DNA of 64,000 bases. It comes from Bradyrhizobium diazoefficiens. Lineage in GTDB: Bacteria > Pseudomonadota > Alphaproteobacteria > Rhizobiales > Xanthobacteraceae. Below are positions 40,918 through 50,293 of this stretch, in pieces (position 1 is the stretch's first letter; every line of letters begins with the position of its first letter). A program made the translations under genes and the position numbers. The notes beneath the pieces were generated by a model, which worked only from the letters and a program-made list of their open reading frames with translations, did not search any database and was not told where the DNA came from. Where the stretch lies: NCBI RefSeq assembly GCF_018129965.1, contig NZ_JAFCKW010000011.1:62001-126000 (forward strand), written 5' to 3'.

Positions 40918-42570
40918 CTAAGACGCCGCGGCCTGCGGCACCTCCGCCCACCCCATCACAAAACCTTCATACCCCTTGGCGGCGACGTCGTCGCAGATCC
41001 GACGGTAGACGCCGACACCACCGATATAGGGCATGAAGATGCGCGGCTTACCCGGGATGTTGGCGCCCATGTACCAGGAACTGGCCTGCGGATAGAGCGT
41101 GCCGCTGGCAACCTCATTGACATGGGCGACCCATTTCTCCTCGGCTTCCGTGTCCGCCTCCATTGTGGCGAGGCCCTGCTCGCGCATGTGGACGAGACAG
41201 TCGGCGATCCAGTCGACATGCTGCTCGATCGACACGATCATGTTCGAGAGCACCGAGGGGCTGCCGGGGCCGGTGATGATGAACAGGTTGGGAAAACCCG
41301 CGCTCATCAGGCCGAGATAGGTCTTCGGGCCCTCCGCCCATTTCCGGTTCAGGGTTCGCCCGCCGCGCCCACGAATGTCGATCTTCGCGACCGAGCCGGT
41401 CATGGCATCGAAGCCGGTCGCCATCACCAGTGCATCGACCTCGTGATCCCGGCCTGCGACGCGCACGGCGTTCGCGGTGATCTCCTCGATCGGGTCGGCC
41501 TTGATGTCGACCAGCGAGACGTTCGGCCGGTTGAAGGTCGCGAAATAATCGGTGTCGATGCAGATGCGCTTGGTGCCGATCGGGTGGCTGTTCGGCTGCA
41601 GCAGCTTGGCAGTCTCCGGATCCTTCACGATCTCGGCGATCTTGCCGCGCACGAAGTCGGCGGCGGTATCGTTCGCCGCGCGTTCGAGGCCGAGATTGTT
41701 GTAGACATACATGAAGGTGAGCCCGCCGCGATCCCAGCGCGCCCTGAATTTGGCACGCCTCTCCTCCTCGCTGTCGTCGAGCGCGCCGCGATCGGGCTGC
41801 TCGGCATAAATGCCGTTGCGCGCGACCTCGCGGGCGAAACGGCGGATCTCCGGATATTTCTTGCGGAACGCATTGCGCTCCTCGTCGGTGAGCGCGCCGT
41901 TGCGGGCGGGAATGGAGAAATTCGCCGTGCGCTGAAACACGGTGAGGTGTCTCGCCTGCCCGGCAATGATGGGCGCCGACTGGATGCCCGATGATCCCGT
42001 GCCGATCAGGCCGACGCGCAGGCCGGTGAAATCGACCGGCTCGTGCGGCCAGTTGCCGGTGTGGTAGACCGGACCCTTGAAATTCTCGAGGCCCTTGATG
42101 TCTGGCTTGCGCGCATTCGACAGGCAGCCGGTGGCGAGCACGACGAACCGGGCGTCGACGGTCTTGCCGCCGGCGATCGTCACGGACCAGGTCGCCGTGC
42201 GCTCGTCGAACATAGCGCGTTCGACGCGGGTGTCGAACTGGATGTCGCGGCGCAGGTCAAACCGGTCGGCGACGTGGTTGGCGTATTGCAGGATTTCCGG
42301 CTGCGGCGCGTAGCGCTCGCTCCAATCCCATTCCTGCTGGAGCTCCTCCGAGAACGAGTAGGAATATTGCATGCTCTCGACATCGCAGCGCGCGCCGGGA
42401 TAGCGATTCCAGTACCAGGTGCCGCCAACGCCGCCGCCCTGCTCGTAGACGCGCGCCGAGAAACCAAGCCCGCGCAGGCGGTGCAGCATGTACATGCCGG
42501 CGAAGCCTGCGCCGACGACGATGACATCGTAGGCCTCGGTGGCCTGAGCCGGGCTCGATTGCACTGACAT
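40918..42570 (-). CDS. Type I Baeyer-Villiger-like flavin monooxygenase
   Basis: A 550-residue class B flavoprotein monooxygenase. The FAD Rossmann motif is VVGAGFAGMYML (18-29) and the NADPH motif is LIGTGSSGIQSAP (188-200). Between them is the BVMO fingerprint FKGPVYHTGNWP (164-175). It would insert oxygen next to a carbonyl, turning ketones into esters or lactones. The start ATG 42570 has GAGGGAG upstream. It is close in style to cyclohexanone and phenylacetone monooxygenases. The product, an ester or lactone, could yield a hydroxy acid for the neighbouring acyl-CoA enzymes; that link is speculative. Confidence 0.93.
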   Translation of the reverse strand: MSVQSSPAQATEAYDVIVVGAGFAGMYMLHRLRGLGFSARVYEQGGGVGGTWYWNRYPGARCDVESMQYSYSFSEELQQEWDWSERYAPQPEILQYANHVADRFDLRRDIQFDTRVERAMFDERTATWSVTIAGGKTVDARFVVLATGCLSNARKPDIKGLENFKGPVYHTGNWPHEPVDFTGLRVGLIGTGSSGIQSAPIIAGQARHLTVFQRTANFSIPARNGALTDEERNAFRKKYPEIRRFAREVARNGIYAEQPDRGALDDSEEERRAKFRARWDRGGLTFMYVYNNLGLERAANDTAADFVRGKIAEIVKDPETAKLLQPNSHPIGTKRICIDTDYFATFNRPNVSLVDIKADPIEEITANAVRVAGRDHEVDALVMATGFDAMTGSVAKIDIRGRGGRTLNRKWAEGPKTYLGLMSAGFPNLFIITGPGSPSVLSNMIVSIEQHVDWIADCLVHMREQGLATMEADTEAEEKWVAHVNEVASGTLYPQASSWYMGANIPGKPRIFMPYIGGVGVYRRICDDVAAKGYEGFVMGWAEVPQAAAS

Positions 42571-42790
42571 CGGCTGGCGCTCCCTCGTCGTTTTGCTTTG
42601 TTGTTGATCAGCATTCTCCCAGCTCTGCCGAAGCGCAAGAGGCAAATCAGCGGGCTCCGGCCTGATAATTTTGTGCAGCGGAATGGCTCATCCCCTGCGT
42701 GACGCCTGCACGCAAGATGCGCGGCCAAATCCGGCTTGGCATCGCCGATGACGATGGGCTAGCGTCGTCGAAGGCCGCCGGGAGAAAGCC

Positions 42791-43924
42791 ATGAAATCGC
42801 CGATCTGCGACATGCTGGGGGTAGAGTTCCCGCTGTTCGCCTTCAGCCATTGCCGCGATGTCGTGGCCGCCGTCAGCCGCGCCGGCGGCTTCGGGGTGCT
42901 CGGCGCGACCGTGCACACGCCGGATACGCTCGAACGCGAACTGAAATGGATCGACGCGCATGTCGACGACAAGCCCTATGGCATCGACGTGCTGATCCCC
43001 GAAAACATCTCGACATCGGGCGAGAAGGACGTCACCTGGAAGAGCCTGGAAGCCCGCGTGCCGCAGGAGCACCGCAGGTACACACGCGACCTCCTGAAAA
43101 AATACGACATCGAGCTGACCACGACGGACGTGGCCGACGACCAGCCGCAGCCGTTCGACGCGAAGACGGCGCTTCAACTGCTCGAAGTCGCCTTCAATCA
43201 TCCGATCCGCCTGATCGCCAATGCGCTCGGCGTGCCGCCCAAGGCGATGATCGAGATGGGCAAGACGCACGGCGTGCCGGTCGCGGCACTCGTCGGCGCC
43301 AAGGAGCATGCGCTGCGCCAGGTCGCCGCCGGCGTCGACATCCTCGTGGTGCAGGGCACCGAAGCCGGCGGCCATTGCGGCGAGGTCTCGACCCTGGTGC
43401 TGGTGCCGGAGGTGATCAAGGCGATCAGAAAGATCCGCGACGTGCCGGTGCTGGCGGCCGGCGGCATCATGACCGGCAAACAGATGGCCGCGTGCATGGC
43501 GATGGGCGCGGCCGGCGCCTGGACCGGTTCGGTGTGGCTCGCCACCGTCGAGGCCGAGACCAGCGAGATCTTTCGCGAGAAGATGATCGCCGCCTCCTCC
43601 CGCGATGCGATCCGCTCGAAGGGCCGCACCGGAAAGCCGGCGCGGCAGCTCCGCTCGGTCTGGACCGATGCCTGGGACCGCGCACCGGAGAGCCCGGGCG
43701 CGCTGCCGATGCCGCTGCAGAGCATCATCAGCCGTGATGCGTTCAACGCGATCGATCGCGCGGCCGCAGGCGGCAACGCCAGAGCACGTGACCTCGTCAG
43801 CTATTTCGTCGGCCAGGGCGTCGGGCTGATCGACAGCGTGAAGTCGGCCGGCGCCGTGGTGCAGGAGTTCAAGGAAGACTTTGCCGAAGCCGTCGAGCAC
43901 ATGAATGCGCTGTTGGCGGATTAG
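42791..43924 (+). CDS. Nitronate monooxygenase-like FMN protein
   Basis: A 377-residue TIM-barrel FMN protein of the NPD/2-nitropropane dioxygenase family. It starts MKSPICDMLGVEFPLFAFSH and has SRAGGFGVLGA, the FMN phosphate-binding VQGTEAGGHCGE and VLAAGGIMTGKQMAACMAMG. A long insert (residues 55-125) is typical of a large actinobacterial and rhizobial subgroup whose substrates are not known. Some members act on propionate 3-nitronate, others as quinone or enoyl reductases. It starts about 220 bp from the divergent monooxygenase gene. Confidence 0.85.
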   Translation: MKSPICDMLGVEFPLFAFSHCRDVVAAVSRAGGFGVLGATVHTPDTLERELKWIDAHVDDKPYGIDVLIPENISTSGEKDVTWKSLEARVPQEHRRYTRDLLKKYDIELTTTDVADDQPQPFDAKTALQLLEVAFNHPIRLIANALGVPPKAMIEMGKTHGVPVAALVGAKEHALRQVAAGVDILVVQGTEAGGHCGEVSTLVLVPEVIKAIRKIRDVPVLAAGGIMTGKQMAACMAMGAAGAWTGSVWLATVEAETSEIFREKMIAASSRDAIRSKGRTGKPARQLRSVWTDAWDRAPESPGALPMPLQSIISRDAFNAIDRAAAGGNARARDLVSYFVGQGVGLIDSVKSAGAVVQEFKEDFAEAVEHMNALLAD

Positions 43925-43950
43925 TTGTCCGTGGCCGGTGTCGTGCCCAT

Positions 43951-44040
43951 AACTCATCCTTCGAGGCTCGCTCATCGGCGCGATGCGCCTCCGAGCGAGC
44001 ACCTCAGAATGCCGCGTTACCCGTAGCCGTAACCCTGAGG
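43951..44040. repeat. Possible degenerate CCTCATCCTTCGAGG-type repeat
   Basis: The stretch contains CTCATCCTTCGAGGCTCGCT and AGCGAGCACCTCAGAATG, resembling the family copy at 63364-63458. The arms are imperfect. Confidence 0.45.
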
Positions 44041-44106
44041 CGGCCGCTTGTTCAGCGGCCCCCGAAGGGCGACGGCGTGCCAATCTCAAACGTGAAACAA
44101 GAAGAC

Positions 44107-45615
44107 ATGACCAGCATTCCAGAAGACCGCATTCCCGTCATCGTCGGCATCGGCGAGATCGTCGACCGCCCCAAGGAGATCACCGAGGGCCTCGAGCCGC
44201 TCGACCTGCTCGAACAGGCCTTGCGTCGCGCCGAAGCCGACGCGGGCGCAAAGCTGCTCGGCGAGGTGCAGTCGCTCGACGTGGTCAATTTCCTGAGCTG
44301 GCGCTATCGCGATCCGGAAAAGCTTTTGGCGCAGCGCCTCGGCGTGACGCCGGCGCATTGCTATTACGGCCCGGTCGGCGGCGAGAGCCCGATCCGCTAT
44401 ATCCACGAGGCGGCCAAGCGCATCGCGCGCGGCGAATGCACCGTCGCGGCGGTGTGCGGCGCGGAGGCGCAGTCGACCGCAACCAAGGCCGAGCGCGCGG
44501 GCGCCAAGCTGCCATGGACACCGTTCGCCCATGACGTCGAGGAGCCCAAGCGCGGCGCCGCGTTTCAGAAACCGCTGGCGGTGACGCTCGGCGTGTTTCG
44601 CCCCGTTACCGTCTACCCGTTCTACGAGACGGCCTCCTCCGCGCATTGGGGCCAGACGCCGCGCGAGGCGATGGCCGAGTCAGGGACGCTGTGGTCGCGC
44701 TACTCCGAGGCCGCCGCACAAAATCCCAACGCCTGGCTGAAGCGGCGCTACGCGCCGGACGAGATCACGACGCCTACGGCGGACAATCGCCTGATCGCCT
44801 GGCCCTACAACAAGCTGATGGTCGCCAATCCCAGCGTCAACATGGGCGGCGCGCTGCTGCTGACCAGCCTCGCCAAGGCGCGCGCGGCCGGCATTGCCGA
44901 AGACAGACTGGTCTATCCGCTCGGCGGCGCATCGGCGGAGGAGCCGCGCGACTATCTGTTGCGCGACCAGTTCTACGAGAGCCACCCGCAGAATGCGGTG
45001 CTGAAATCGGTCATGGATCTGGCCGGCGGCGACGGCAGCAAGTTCGATGCGATCGAACTCTATAGCTGCTTTCCCTGCGTGCCGAAGATGGCGCGGCGCA
45101 CGCTGGGCCTTGGCGCGGACGTGCAGCCGACCGTGACCGGCGGCCTCACCTTCTTCGGCGCGCCACTCAATACCTACATGACGCATGCGGCCTGCGCGAT
45201 GGTGCGGCGTGTGCGCGAGGGCGCGAAGCTGGGCCTGCTTTATGGACAAGGCGGCTTCGTCACCAAGCATCATGCCCTGGTGGTGTCGAAGACCCCGCCA
45301 CGCGAGGCGCTGGTGCAGGACACCAGCGTGCAGGCTGAAGCGGATCGCAACAAACGGATGGTGCCGGAGTTCGTGACGGAGCCATCGGGCAAAGGCAAGG
45401 TCGAGAGCTTCACCGTACTCTATGGCCGAGGCGGCGATGTCGAGCACGGCGTGGTGATGCTGCGGACGCAGGACGACCGGCGCACGCTGGCGCGGATTCC
45501 GGCGAGCGACAGCGCGACACTGGCGCATCTCTTGAACATGGACCGAACGCCGGTCGGCTCGCTCGGCGAGATCATGATCGCCGCCGATGGCGTGCCGGAG
45601 TGGCGGGCGGCGTAG
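44107..45615 (+). CDS. Thiolase-like acetyl-CoA acetyltransferase family protein
   Basis: A 502-residue thiolase-fold protein with an extra C-terminal domain (from about residue 400). ATG 44107 has AAGAAG before it and is preferred to an in-frame GTG at 44077. Segments are PVIVGIGEIVDRP, GPVGGESPIRYIHEAAKRIA, AVCGAEAQST and VTGGLTFFGAPLNTYMTHA. The nucleophilic Cys expected in the CxSG segment is Gly92 here, so normal thiolytic chemistry is doubtful. It is the last gene of the acyl-CoA island. It may be co-transcribed with the nitronate monooxygenase-like gene, but 182 bp separate them. Confidence 0.82.
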   Translation: MTSIPEDRIPVIVGIGEIVDRPKEITEGLEPLDLLEQALRRAEADAGAKLLGEVQSLDVVNFLSWRYRDPEKLLAQRLGVTPAHCYYGPVGGESPIRYIHEAAKRIARGECTVAAVCGAEAQSTATKAERAGAKLPWTPFAHDVEEPKRGAAFQKPLAVTLGVFRPVTVYPFYETASSAHWGQTPREAMAESGTLWSRYSEAAAQNPNAWLKRRYAPDEITTPTADNRLIAWPYNKLMVANPSVNMGGALLLTSLAKARAAGIAEDRLVYPLGGASAEEPRDYLLRDQFYESHPQNAVLKSVMDLAGGDGSKFDAIELYSCFPCVPKMARRTLGLGADVQPTVTGGLTFFGAPLNTYMTHAACAMVRRVREGAKLGLLYGQGGFVTKHHALVVSKTPPREALVQDTSVQAEADRNKRMVPEFVTEPSGKGKVESFTVLYGRGGDVEHGVVMLRTQDDRRTLARIPASDSATLAHLLNMDRTPVGSLGEIMIAADGVPEWRAA

Positions 45616-45619
45616 CTCT

Positions 45620-45719
45620 CGTAGGGTGGGCAAAGGCGCTCTTGCGCCGTGCCCACCAAATCTTCTCGCAATCGCTTCAAATGGTGGGCACGCTTCGCTT
45701 CGCTTTGCCCACCCTACGG
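45620..45719. repeat. Palindromic repeat (CGTAGGGTGGGCAAAG family)
   Basis: Arms CGTAGGGTGGGCAAAGGCG and CGCTTTGCCCACCCTACG with the inner pair TGCCCACCA / TGGTGGGCA, between convergent thiolase-like and membrane-fusion protein genes. Confidence 0.9.
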
Positions 45720-45726
45720 AACCGCC

Positions 45727-46923
45727 CTAGCTCTTCGGCGGCTGCTTCTCGGATGCCGTCGCCGGCTTGCCCCCGGCGCCGACGACGCGCACCGGATCGC
45801 CGTCGGAGAGGCCATCCGGCGGAGCGGTGATGACGCGGTCGTCTGCTGCAATGCCCGAGGCGAGCTCGATCTCACGCCCGAGATCGCGGGCGATGGTCAC
45901 GGGCTTGAACAGCACCTTGTCGTCAGCGCCGACGGTGGCGACGCGCAGGCCGCTGCCGTTGAAAATGAGAGCGCTGGCGGGAATGCTGAGCGGCGCGGTG
46001 TCGCGCTGCAGATTGAGCCTCACACTGGCATAACCGCCGGGCATCAGCTCGCCGCTCGCATTGTCGAGCCCGAGCTGCATGCGCGTCGTGCCGGAAGCCA
46101 CATCCACGGACTGGGAGGAGGCCTCCACCGTCGCCTGAAACGTCTTGTTCGGATAATCCGGCATCACGAGGGTCGCCGTGGCGCCGATCTTGATCGCCGG
46201 CACGTAGTTCTGGGGAACGTTGACGTAGACGCGCAGCTTGGTGATGTCCGAGACCACGAACATCGCCGGGCCCGAGCCGCCGCCCGCATTGATCAGCGCA
46301 CCGACGTCGGTGTCGCGCGCCGTGACCACGCCATCGAACGGCACGGTGATCTTCTTGTAGCCGGCGAGCGCTTCCAGCCGTTCGACATTGGCCTGTCCGG
46401 AGTGGACAGCGGCGTTCTTGTTGGAGAGGTCCGCGGTGCGCTCGTCGATCTCCTGCGCGGAGACGAAGTTGGAGGCGACCAGCGTCTTGCGCCGGTTCAG
46501 CGTGGCCTCCGACAGCCTGGCGCTGGCCTGCTGGCTCGCGAGGTCGGCGCGGGCTTGCAAGAGTTGCTGGTCGAGATCGGGCGCCTCGATCTCGGCGATG
46601 ACCTGCCCGGCCTTGACGCGCGCGCCAATGTCGGCGCTCCAGCTTTTCAGGTAGCCGGAGACGCGTGCGAAGATCGGCGCACGGTAATAGGCTTCGAGCC
46701 GGCCCGGCAGGTCGATGGTGGCGCTGCGCGCCTTGGCATTAGGCAGGGCCACCGCGACGCTGGGAATGGCCTGGTCGTCGGTCCATTCCTTCAGCTTCGA
46801 GCCCTGCTCCTCGCGCGCCCGAATGCCGGTGCCGACGATAAGGCCTGCCGCGATCAGCGCCACCACGCCGAAGATGCTCAGTTTCCGGTGCGACACCGGC
46901 GAGCGGGGTTCAGTGGGCGACAT
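45727..46923 (-). CDS. RND efflux membrane-fusion (periplasmic adaptor) protein
   Basis: A 398-residue HlyD/AcrA-type adaptor. ATG 46923 has GGAG seven bases upstream and overlaps the pump stop by 14 bp. One N-terminal membrane anchor (LSIFGVVALIAAGLIVGTG, about 14-32) is followed by the lipoyl half GYLKSWSADIGARVKAGQVI, a short alpha-hairpin (about 105-160) and a beta-barrel domain. It bridges the inner-membrane pump to an outer-membrane channel, whose gene is not in the window. The unusual order, pump first and adaptor second, is plain from the overlap. Confidence 0.9.
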   Translation of the reverse strand: MSPTEPRSPVSHRKLSIFGVVALIAAGLIVGTGIRAREEQGSKLKEWTDDQAIPSVAVALPNAKARSATIDLPGRLEAYYRAPIFARVSGYLKSWSADIGARVKAGQVIAEIEAPDLDQQLLQARADLASQQASARLSEATLNRRKTLVASNFVSAQEIDERTADLSNKNAAVHSGQANVERLEALAGYKKITVPFDGVVTARDTDVGALINAGGGSGPAMFVVSDITKLRVYVNVPQNYVPAIKIGATATLVMPDYPNKTFQATVEASSQSVDVASGTTRMQLGLDNASGELMPGGYASVRLNLQRDTAPLSIPASALIFNGSGLRVATVGADDKVLFKPVTIARDLGREIELASGIAADDRVITAPPDGLSDGDPVRVVGAGGKPATASEKQPPKS

Positions 46924-49900
46924 GCGCGGACTCCAATGGGGCGGCGGCTCTGGCGCCCCGTTTCTTGTGTACCATACTGAAAACCACGGGAACAAACATC
47001 AGCGTGGCGAAGGTTGCAAAGATCAGGCCGCCGATCACGGCGCGGCCAAGCGGCGCGTTCTGCTCGCCGCCCTCGCCCAGCCCGAGTGCCATCGGCGCCA
47101 TGCCGATGATCATGGCGAGCGCAGTCATCAGCACCGGGCGGAACCGGACGAAGCCGGCTTCGAGCGCGGCCGCGACGGGATCGCCGAGTTCCTCGTAGCG
47201 CTCGCGGGCGAAGGAGATCACCAGCACGCTGTTGGCGGTGGCGACGCCCATGCACATGATCGCGCCGGTGAGCGCCGGCACCGACAGCGTGGTCTGCGTC
47301 GTGAACAGCATCCAGACGATGCCGGCGAGGGCCGCCGGCAGCGCGGTGATGATCACGAACGGATCCGACCAGGACTGGAAGTTCACGACGATCAGCAGAT
47401 AGATCAGCACGACTGCGCCGAGCAGGCCGAACAGCAGGCCGGTGAAGGCACTGTTCATGGTCTGCACCTGGCCGAGCAGCGCGACGGAAGAGCCCTTCGG
47501 CACGTCCTTGGCGGTGTCGGCGATGAGCTGGCGGATGTCGGCGGCGACGGCGCCGAGATCACGGCCGGACGTCGTCGCGAAGATCTGCACCAGCGTCTGA
47601 ATGTCGTATTGCGACACCACCGCGCTCGACGTCGAGCGCTTGATGTCGGCGATGCCGCCGAGGATCGGCGACTGCGAATTGCCCGCGGCCGTGATCGGCA
47701 GCGTCTGCAGCGCGCTGAGGGAATCGATCTGGTATTGCGGCGTCTGCATCACGATCGAATAGGACACGCCGTTGTCCGGGTTGAGATAATAGGTTGGCGC
47801 CACCTGCGAGGAGCCGGCGAGGTTGACCACGAGGCTGTTGGTGACGTCACGCTCGGTCAGGCCGACATATTGCGCGCGGGTACGGTCGACATCGATGTTG
47901 AAGGTCGGATTGTTCGGTGATTGCTGGATGCGCGCATCGGCGATTCCGGGAATCCTGCGCACCTTGGCCAGCAGGCTGTTGGCGTAGGCAAAGTTGCCTG
48001 CAATGTTGGCGCCCCGGATTTGCAGGTCGATCGGCGCCGGCGCGCCAAAGTTCAGGATCTGGCTGACGATGTCGGCCGGCAGGAAGGAGAAGCTGACGCC
48101 CGGGAACAGACGGGGCAGCTGCTCGCGCAGCACCTTCACATGCTCCTCGGTCGGCTTGTGACCTTCCTTCAGCTTGATCTGGATGTCGCCGTCCTGCGGG
48201 CCGATCACGCCGGTGTTGTTGTAAGTCATGTTGATGCCGGAAATCGGCATGCCGATGTTGTCGGTCAGAGTTTCGATCTCGCCCGGAATCAGCTTGCGGA
48301 CCGCCTTCTGCACGTCGGCGAGCTGATTGGCGGTCTCTTCCACGCGGGTACCGACCTGGGTGCGGACATGCATCAGGATATTGCCGGCATCGACCGCGGG
48401 GAAGAAGTTGCGTCCGAGGGAAGGCACCAGCGCAAAGGACGCGCCGACCACGCAAAGGAATCCGATCACGAACATCGCGCGGTGCGCAAGCGCGAGCCCG
48501 AGGAAGTCACGGTAGCCACCGCGGATCCGCTCGAACCGGCCCTCGAAACCGCGCTGGAGCAGCACCAGCGGATTGCGCGACTTCGGCGGCTCGCCTTCGT
48601 GATGGACATGCGGCTGCAACAGGTAATTCGCCATGGTCGGAACCAGCGTGCGCGACAGGATGAACGACCACAGCATGGCGAACATCACCGCCTCCGCCAT
48701 CGGCACGAACAGGAAGCGCGCAACGCCGCTGAGGAAGAACATCGGCACGAACACGATGCAGATGCAGAGCAGCGAGACGAAGGCCGGCGTCACGATCTGG
48801 TTGGCGCCGTCGAGGATCGACTGTTCGACCGGCTTGCCCTGCTCCAGGTGATAGTTGATGTTCTCGATGGTGACCGTGGCGTCGTCGACGAGGATGCCGA
48901 CCGCCAGCGCAAGGCCGCCGAGCGTCATGATGTTCAGCGTCTCGCCGATCGCCGAGAGCATGATGATCGCGCCGAGGACGGAGAGCGGGATCGACACCGC
49001 GATGATGACGGTCGAGCGCCAGCTGCCGAGGAACAGCAGGATCATGACGCTGGTGAGCAGCGCCGCGATCACGCCTTCGAACGCGACGCCCTGGATCGCG
49101 CCGCGAACGAACACCGACTGGTCGCCGATGAAGCCGATCTTCAGGGCGTCGGGCAGTTGGTCCTTGACGTCGATGACCTTCTGCTTGATGCCCGCGATGA
49201 TGTCGAGCGTCGAGGTCGCGCCCGCCTTCAGCACCATCATCAGCACCGATCGGTTGCCGTCGACATGGACAATGTTGGTCTGCGGCGGATTGCCGTCGCG
49301 CACGGTCGCGACGTCGCGCACATAGACCATGGCGCCGTTGACGGTCTTGATCGGCAGATTGCCGAGTTCCTCGATCCTGAGCGGCGAGTTGTTGAGCTGG
49401 ATGTTGTATTCGAACTGGCCGATTTTCTGGGTGCCGACCGGCGTGATCAGGTTTTGCGCCGCCAGCGCATTGGCGACGTCCTGGCCGGACAGGCCGCGGG
49501 CCTGCAGCGCGGTCGGGTCGAGGTCGATCTGGATCTGGCGCTGCTTGCCGCCGAACGGATACGGGATGGCCGCGCCGGGCACGGTGACCAGCGGGGTGCG
49601 CAGATTGTTGATGCCGATGTCGGCGAGGTTCTGCTCGGTCAGTCCTTCGCCCGATAACGCCACCTGGATGATCGGTACCGTCGAGGCGGAGTAATTCAGG
49701 ATCAATGGCGGCGTCGCGCCGGGCGGCAGCTGTTTCAGCAGCGTCTGCGAGATCGCGGTGACCTGGGCATTTGCGGTGCGGATGTCGACCGTCGGCTGGA
49801 AGAAGATCTTGACGATGCCGAAGCCGTTATAGGAGTTGGCGACGATGTGTTCGATGTCGTTGACCGTCGTCGTCAGCGAGCGCTGGAACGGCGTGGTTAT

Positions 49901-50089
49901 GCGGCCCGACATCTGGTCCGGCGGCAGGCCGGTGTACTGCCAGACCACGCCGATCACGGGGATGCGTATCTCGGGAAAGATATCCGTCGGTGTCCGCAGC
50001 GCCGCCAGCGGTCCGATAATCAGGAGCAGGAGCGCGAGCACGACAAACGTGTAGGGCCGGCTCAGGGCAATGCGAACCAGAGCAATCAT
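46910..50089 (-). CDS. RND efflux transporter (AcrB/MexB-like permease)
   Basis: A 1059-residue inner-membrane proton-driven pump. The start ATG 50089 gives MIALVRIALSRPYTFVVLAL, the first helix. The first periplasmic loop has YTGLPPDQMSGRITTPFQRS. Helix 4 carries the paired Asp of the proton relay (GILVDDATVTIENI, around residue 400). The second half repeats the topology, with GAIMCMGVATANSVLVISFA in helix 10. The length is normal for the family. It is closest in style to the MdtB/BepE-like group lacking a local outer-membrane factor. Substrates unknown. No repressor gene is adjacent. Confidence 0.92.
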   Translation of the reverse strand: MIALVRIALSRPYTFVVLALLLLIIGPLAALRTPTDIFPEIRIPVIGVVWQYTGLPPDQMSGRITTPFQRSLTTTVNDIEHIVANSYNGFGIVKIFFQPTVDIRTANAQVTAISQTLLKQLPPGATPPLILNYSASTVPIIQVALSGEGLTEQNLADIGINNLRTPLVTVPGAAIPYPFGGKQRQIQIDLDPTALQARGLSGQDVANALAAQNLITPVGTQKIGQFEYNIQLNNSPLRIEELGNLPIKTVNGAMVYVRDVATVRDGNPPQTNIVHVDGNRSVLMMVLKAGATSTLDIIAGIKQKVIDVKDQLPDALKIGFIGDQSVFVRGAIQGVAFEGVIAALLTSVMILLFLGSWRSTVIIAVSIPLSVLGAIIMLSAIGETLNIMTLGGLALAVGILVDDATVTIENINYHLEQGKPVEQSILDGANQIVTPAFVSLLCICIVFVPMFFLSGVARFLFVPMAEAVMFAMLWSFILSRTLVPTMANYLLQPHVHHEGEPPKSRNPLVLLQRGFEGRFERIRGGYRDFLGLALAHRAMFVIGFLCVVGASFALVPSLGRNFFPAVDAGNILMHVRTQVGTRVEETANQLADVQKAVRKLIPGEIETLTDNIGMPISGINMTYNNTGVIGPQDGDIQIKLKEGHKPTEEHVKVLREQLPRLFPGVSFSFLPADIVSQILNFGAPAPIDLQIRGANIAGNFAYANSLLAKVRRIPGIADARIQQSPNNPTFNIDVDRTRAQYVGLTERDVTNSLVVNLAGSSQVAPTYYLNPDNGVSYSIVMQTPQYQIDSLSALQTLPITAAGNSQSPILGGIADIKRSTSSAVVSQYDIQTLVQIFATTSGRDLGAVAADIRQLIADTAKDVPKGSSVALLGQVQTMNSAFTGLLFGLLGAVVLIYLLIVVNFQSWSDPFVIITALPAALAGIVWMLFTTQTTLSVPALTGAIMCMGVATANSVLVISFARERYEELGDPVAAALEAGFVRFRPVLMTALAMIIGMAPMALGLGEGGEQNAPLGRAVIGGLIFATFATLMFVPVVFSMVHKKRGARAAAPLESAHVAH

Positions 50090-50293
50090 TCGTCGGGTAA
50101 TTCCAAATCCAGGGACCGCGAACACGCGTTCGCGGGTTCCCAGATTGATTACCCGAACACCGCCGAAATGGCCAACGGCAGCGCGTCACGCGCGGTCAAT
50201 TCCCTGCTATTGCACGGCGAAATCGCATTCCAGATATGCGCCACCTTCCGAAGCGCCGTGTCGCGCGCGAGGAAGGGCCCTGCGCCCTTGAGC

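Noticed and set aside
42791..43924. Enoyl-ACP reductase FabK
   Set aside because: The FMN barrel is shared, but the N-terminus, long insert and lack of fatty-acid synthesis neighbours fit the nitronate monooxygenase-like group better.
47921..49657. A 578-codon plus-strand open frame opposite the RND pump
   Set aside because: Antisense shadow with extreme Asp/Arg/His content and no domain.
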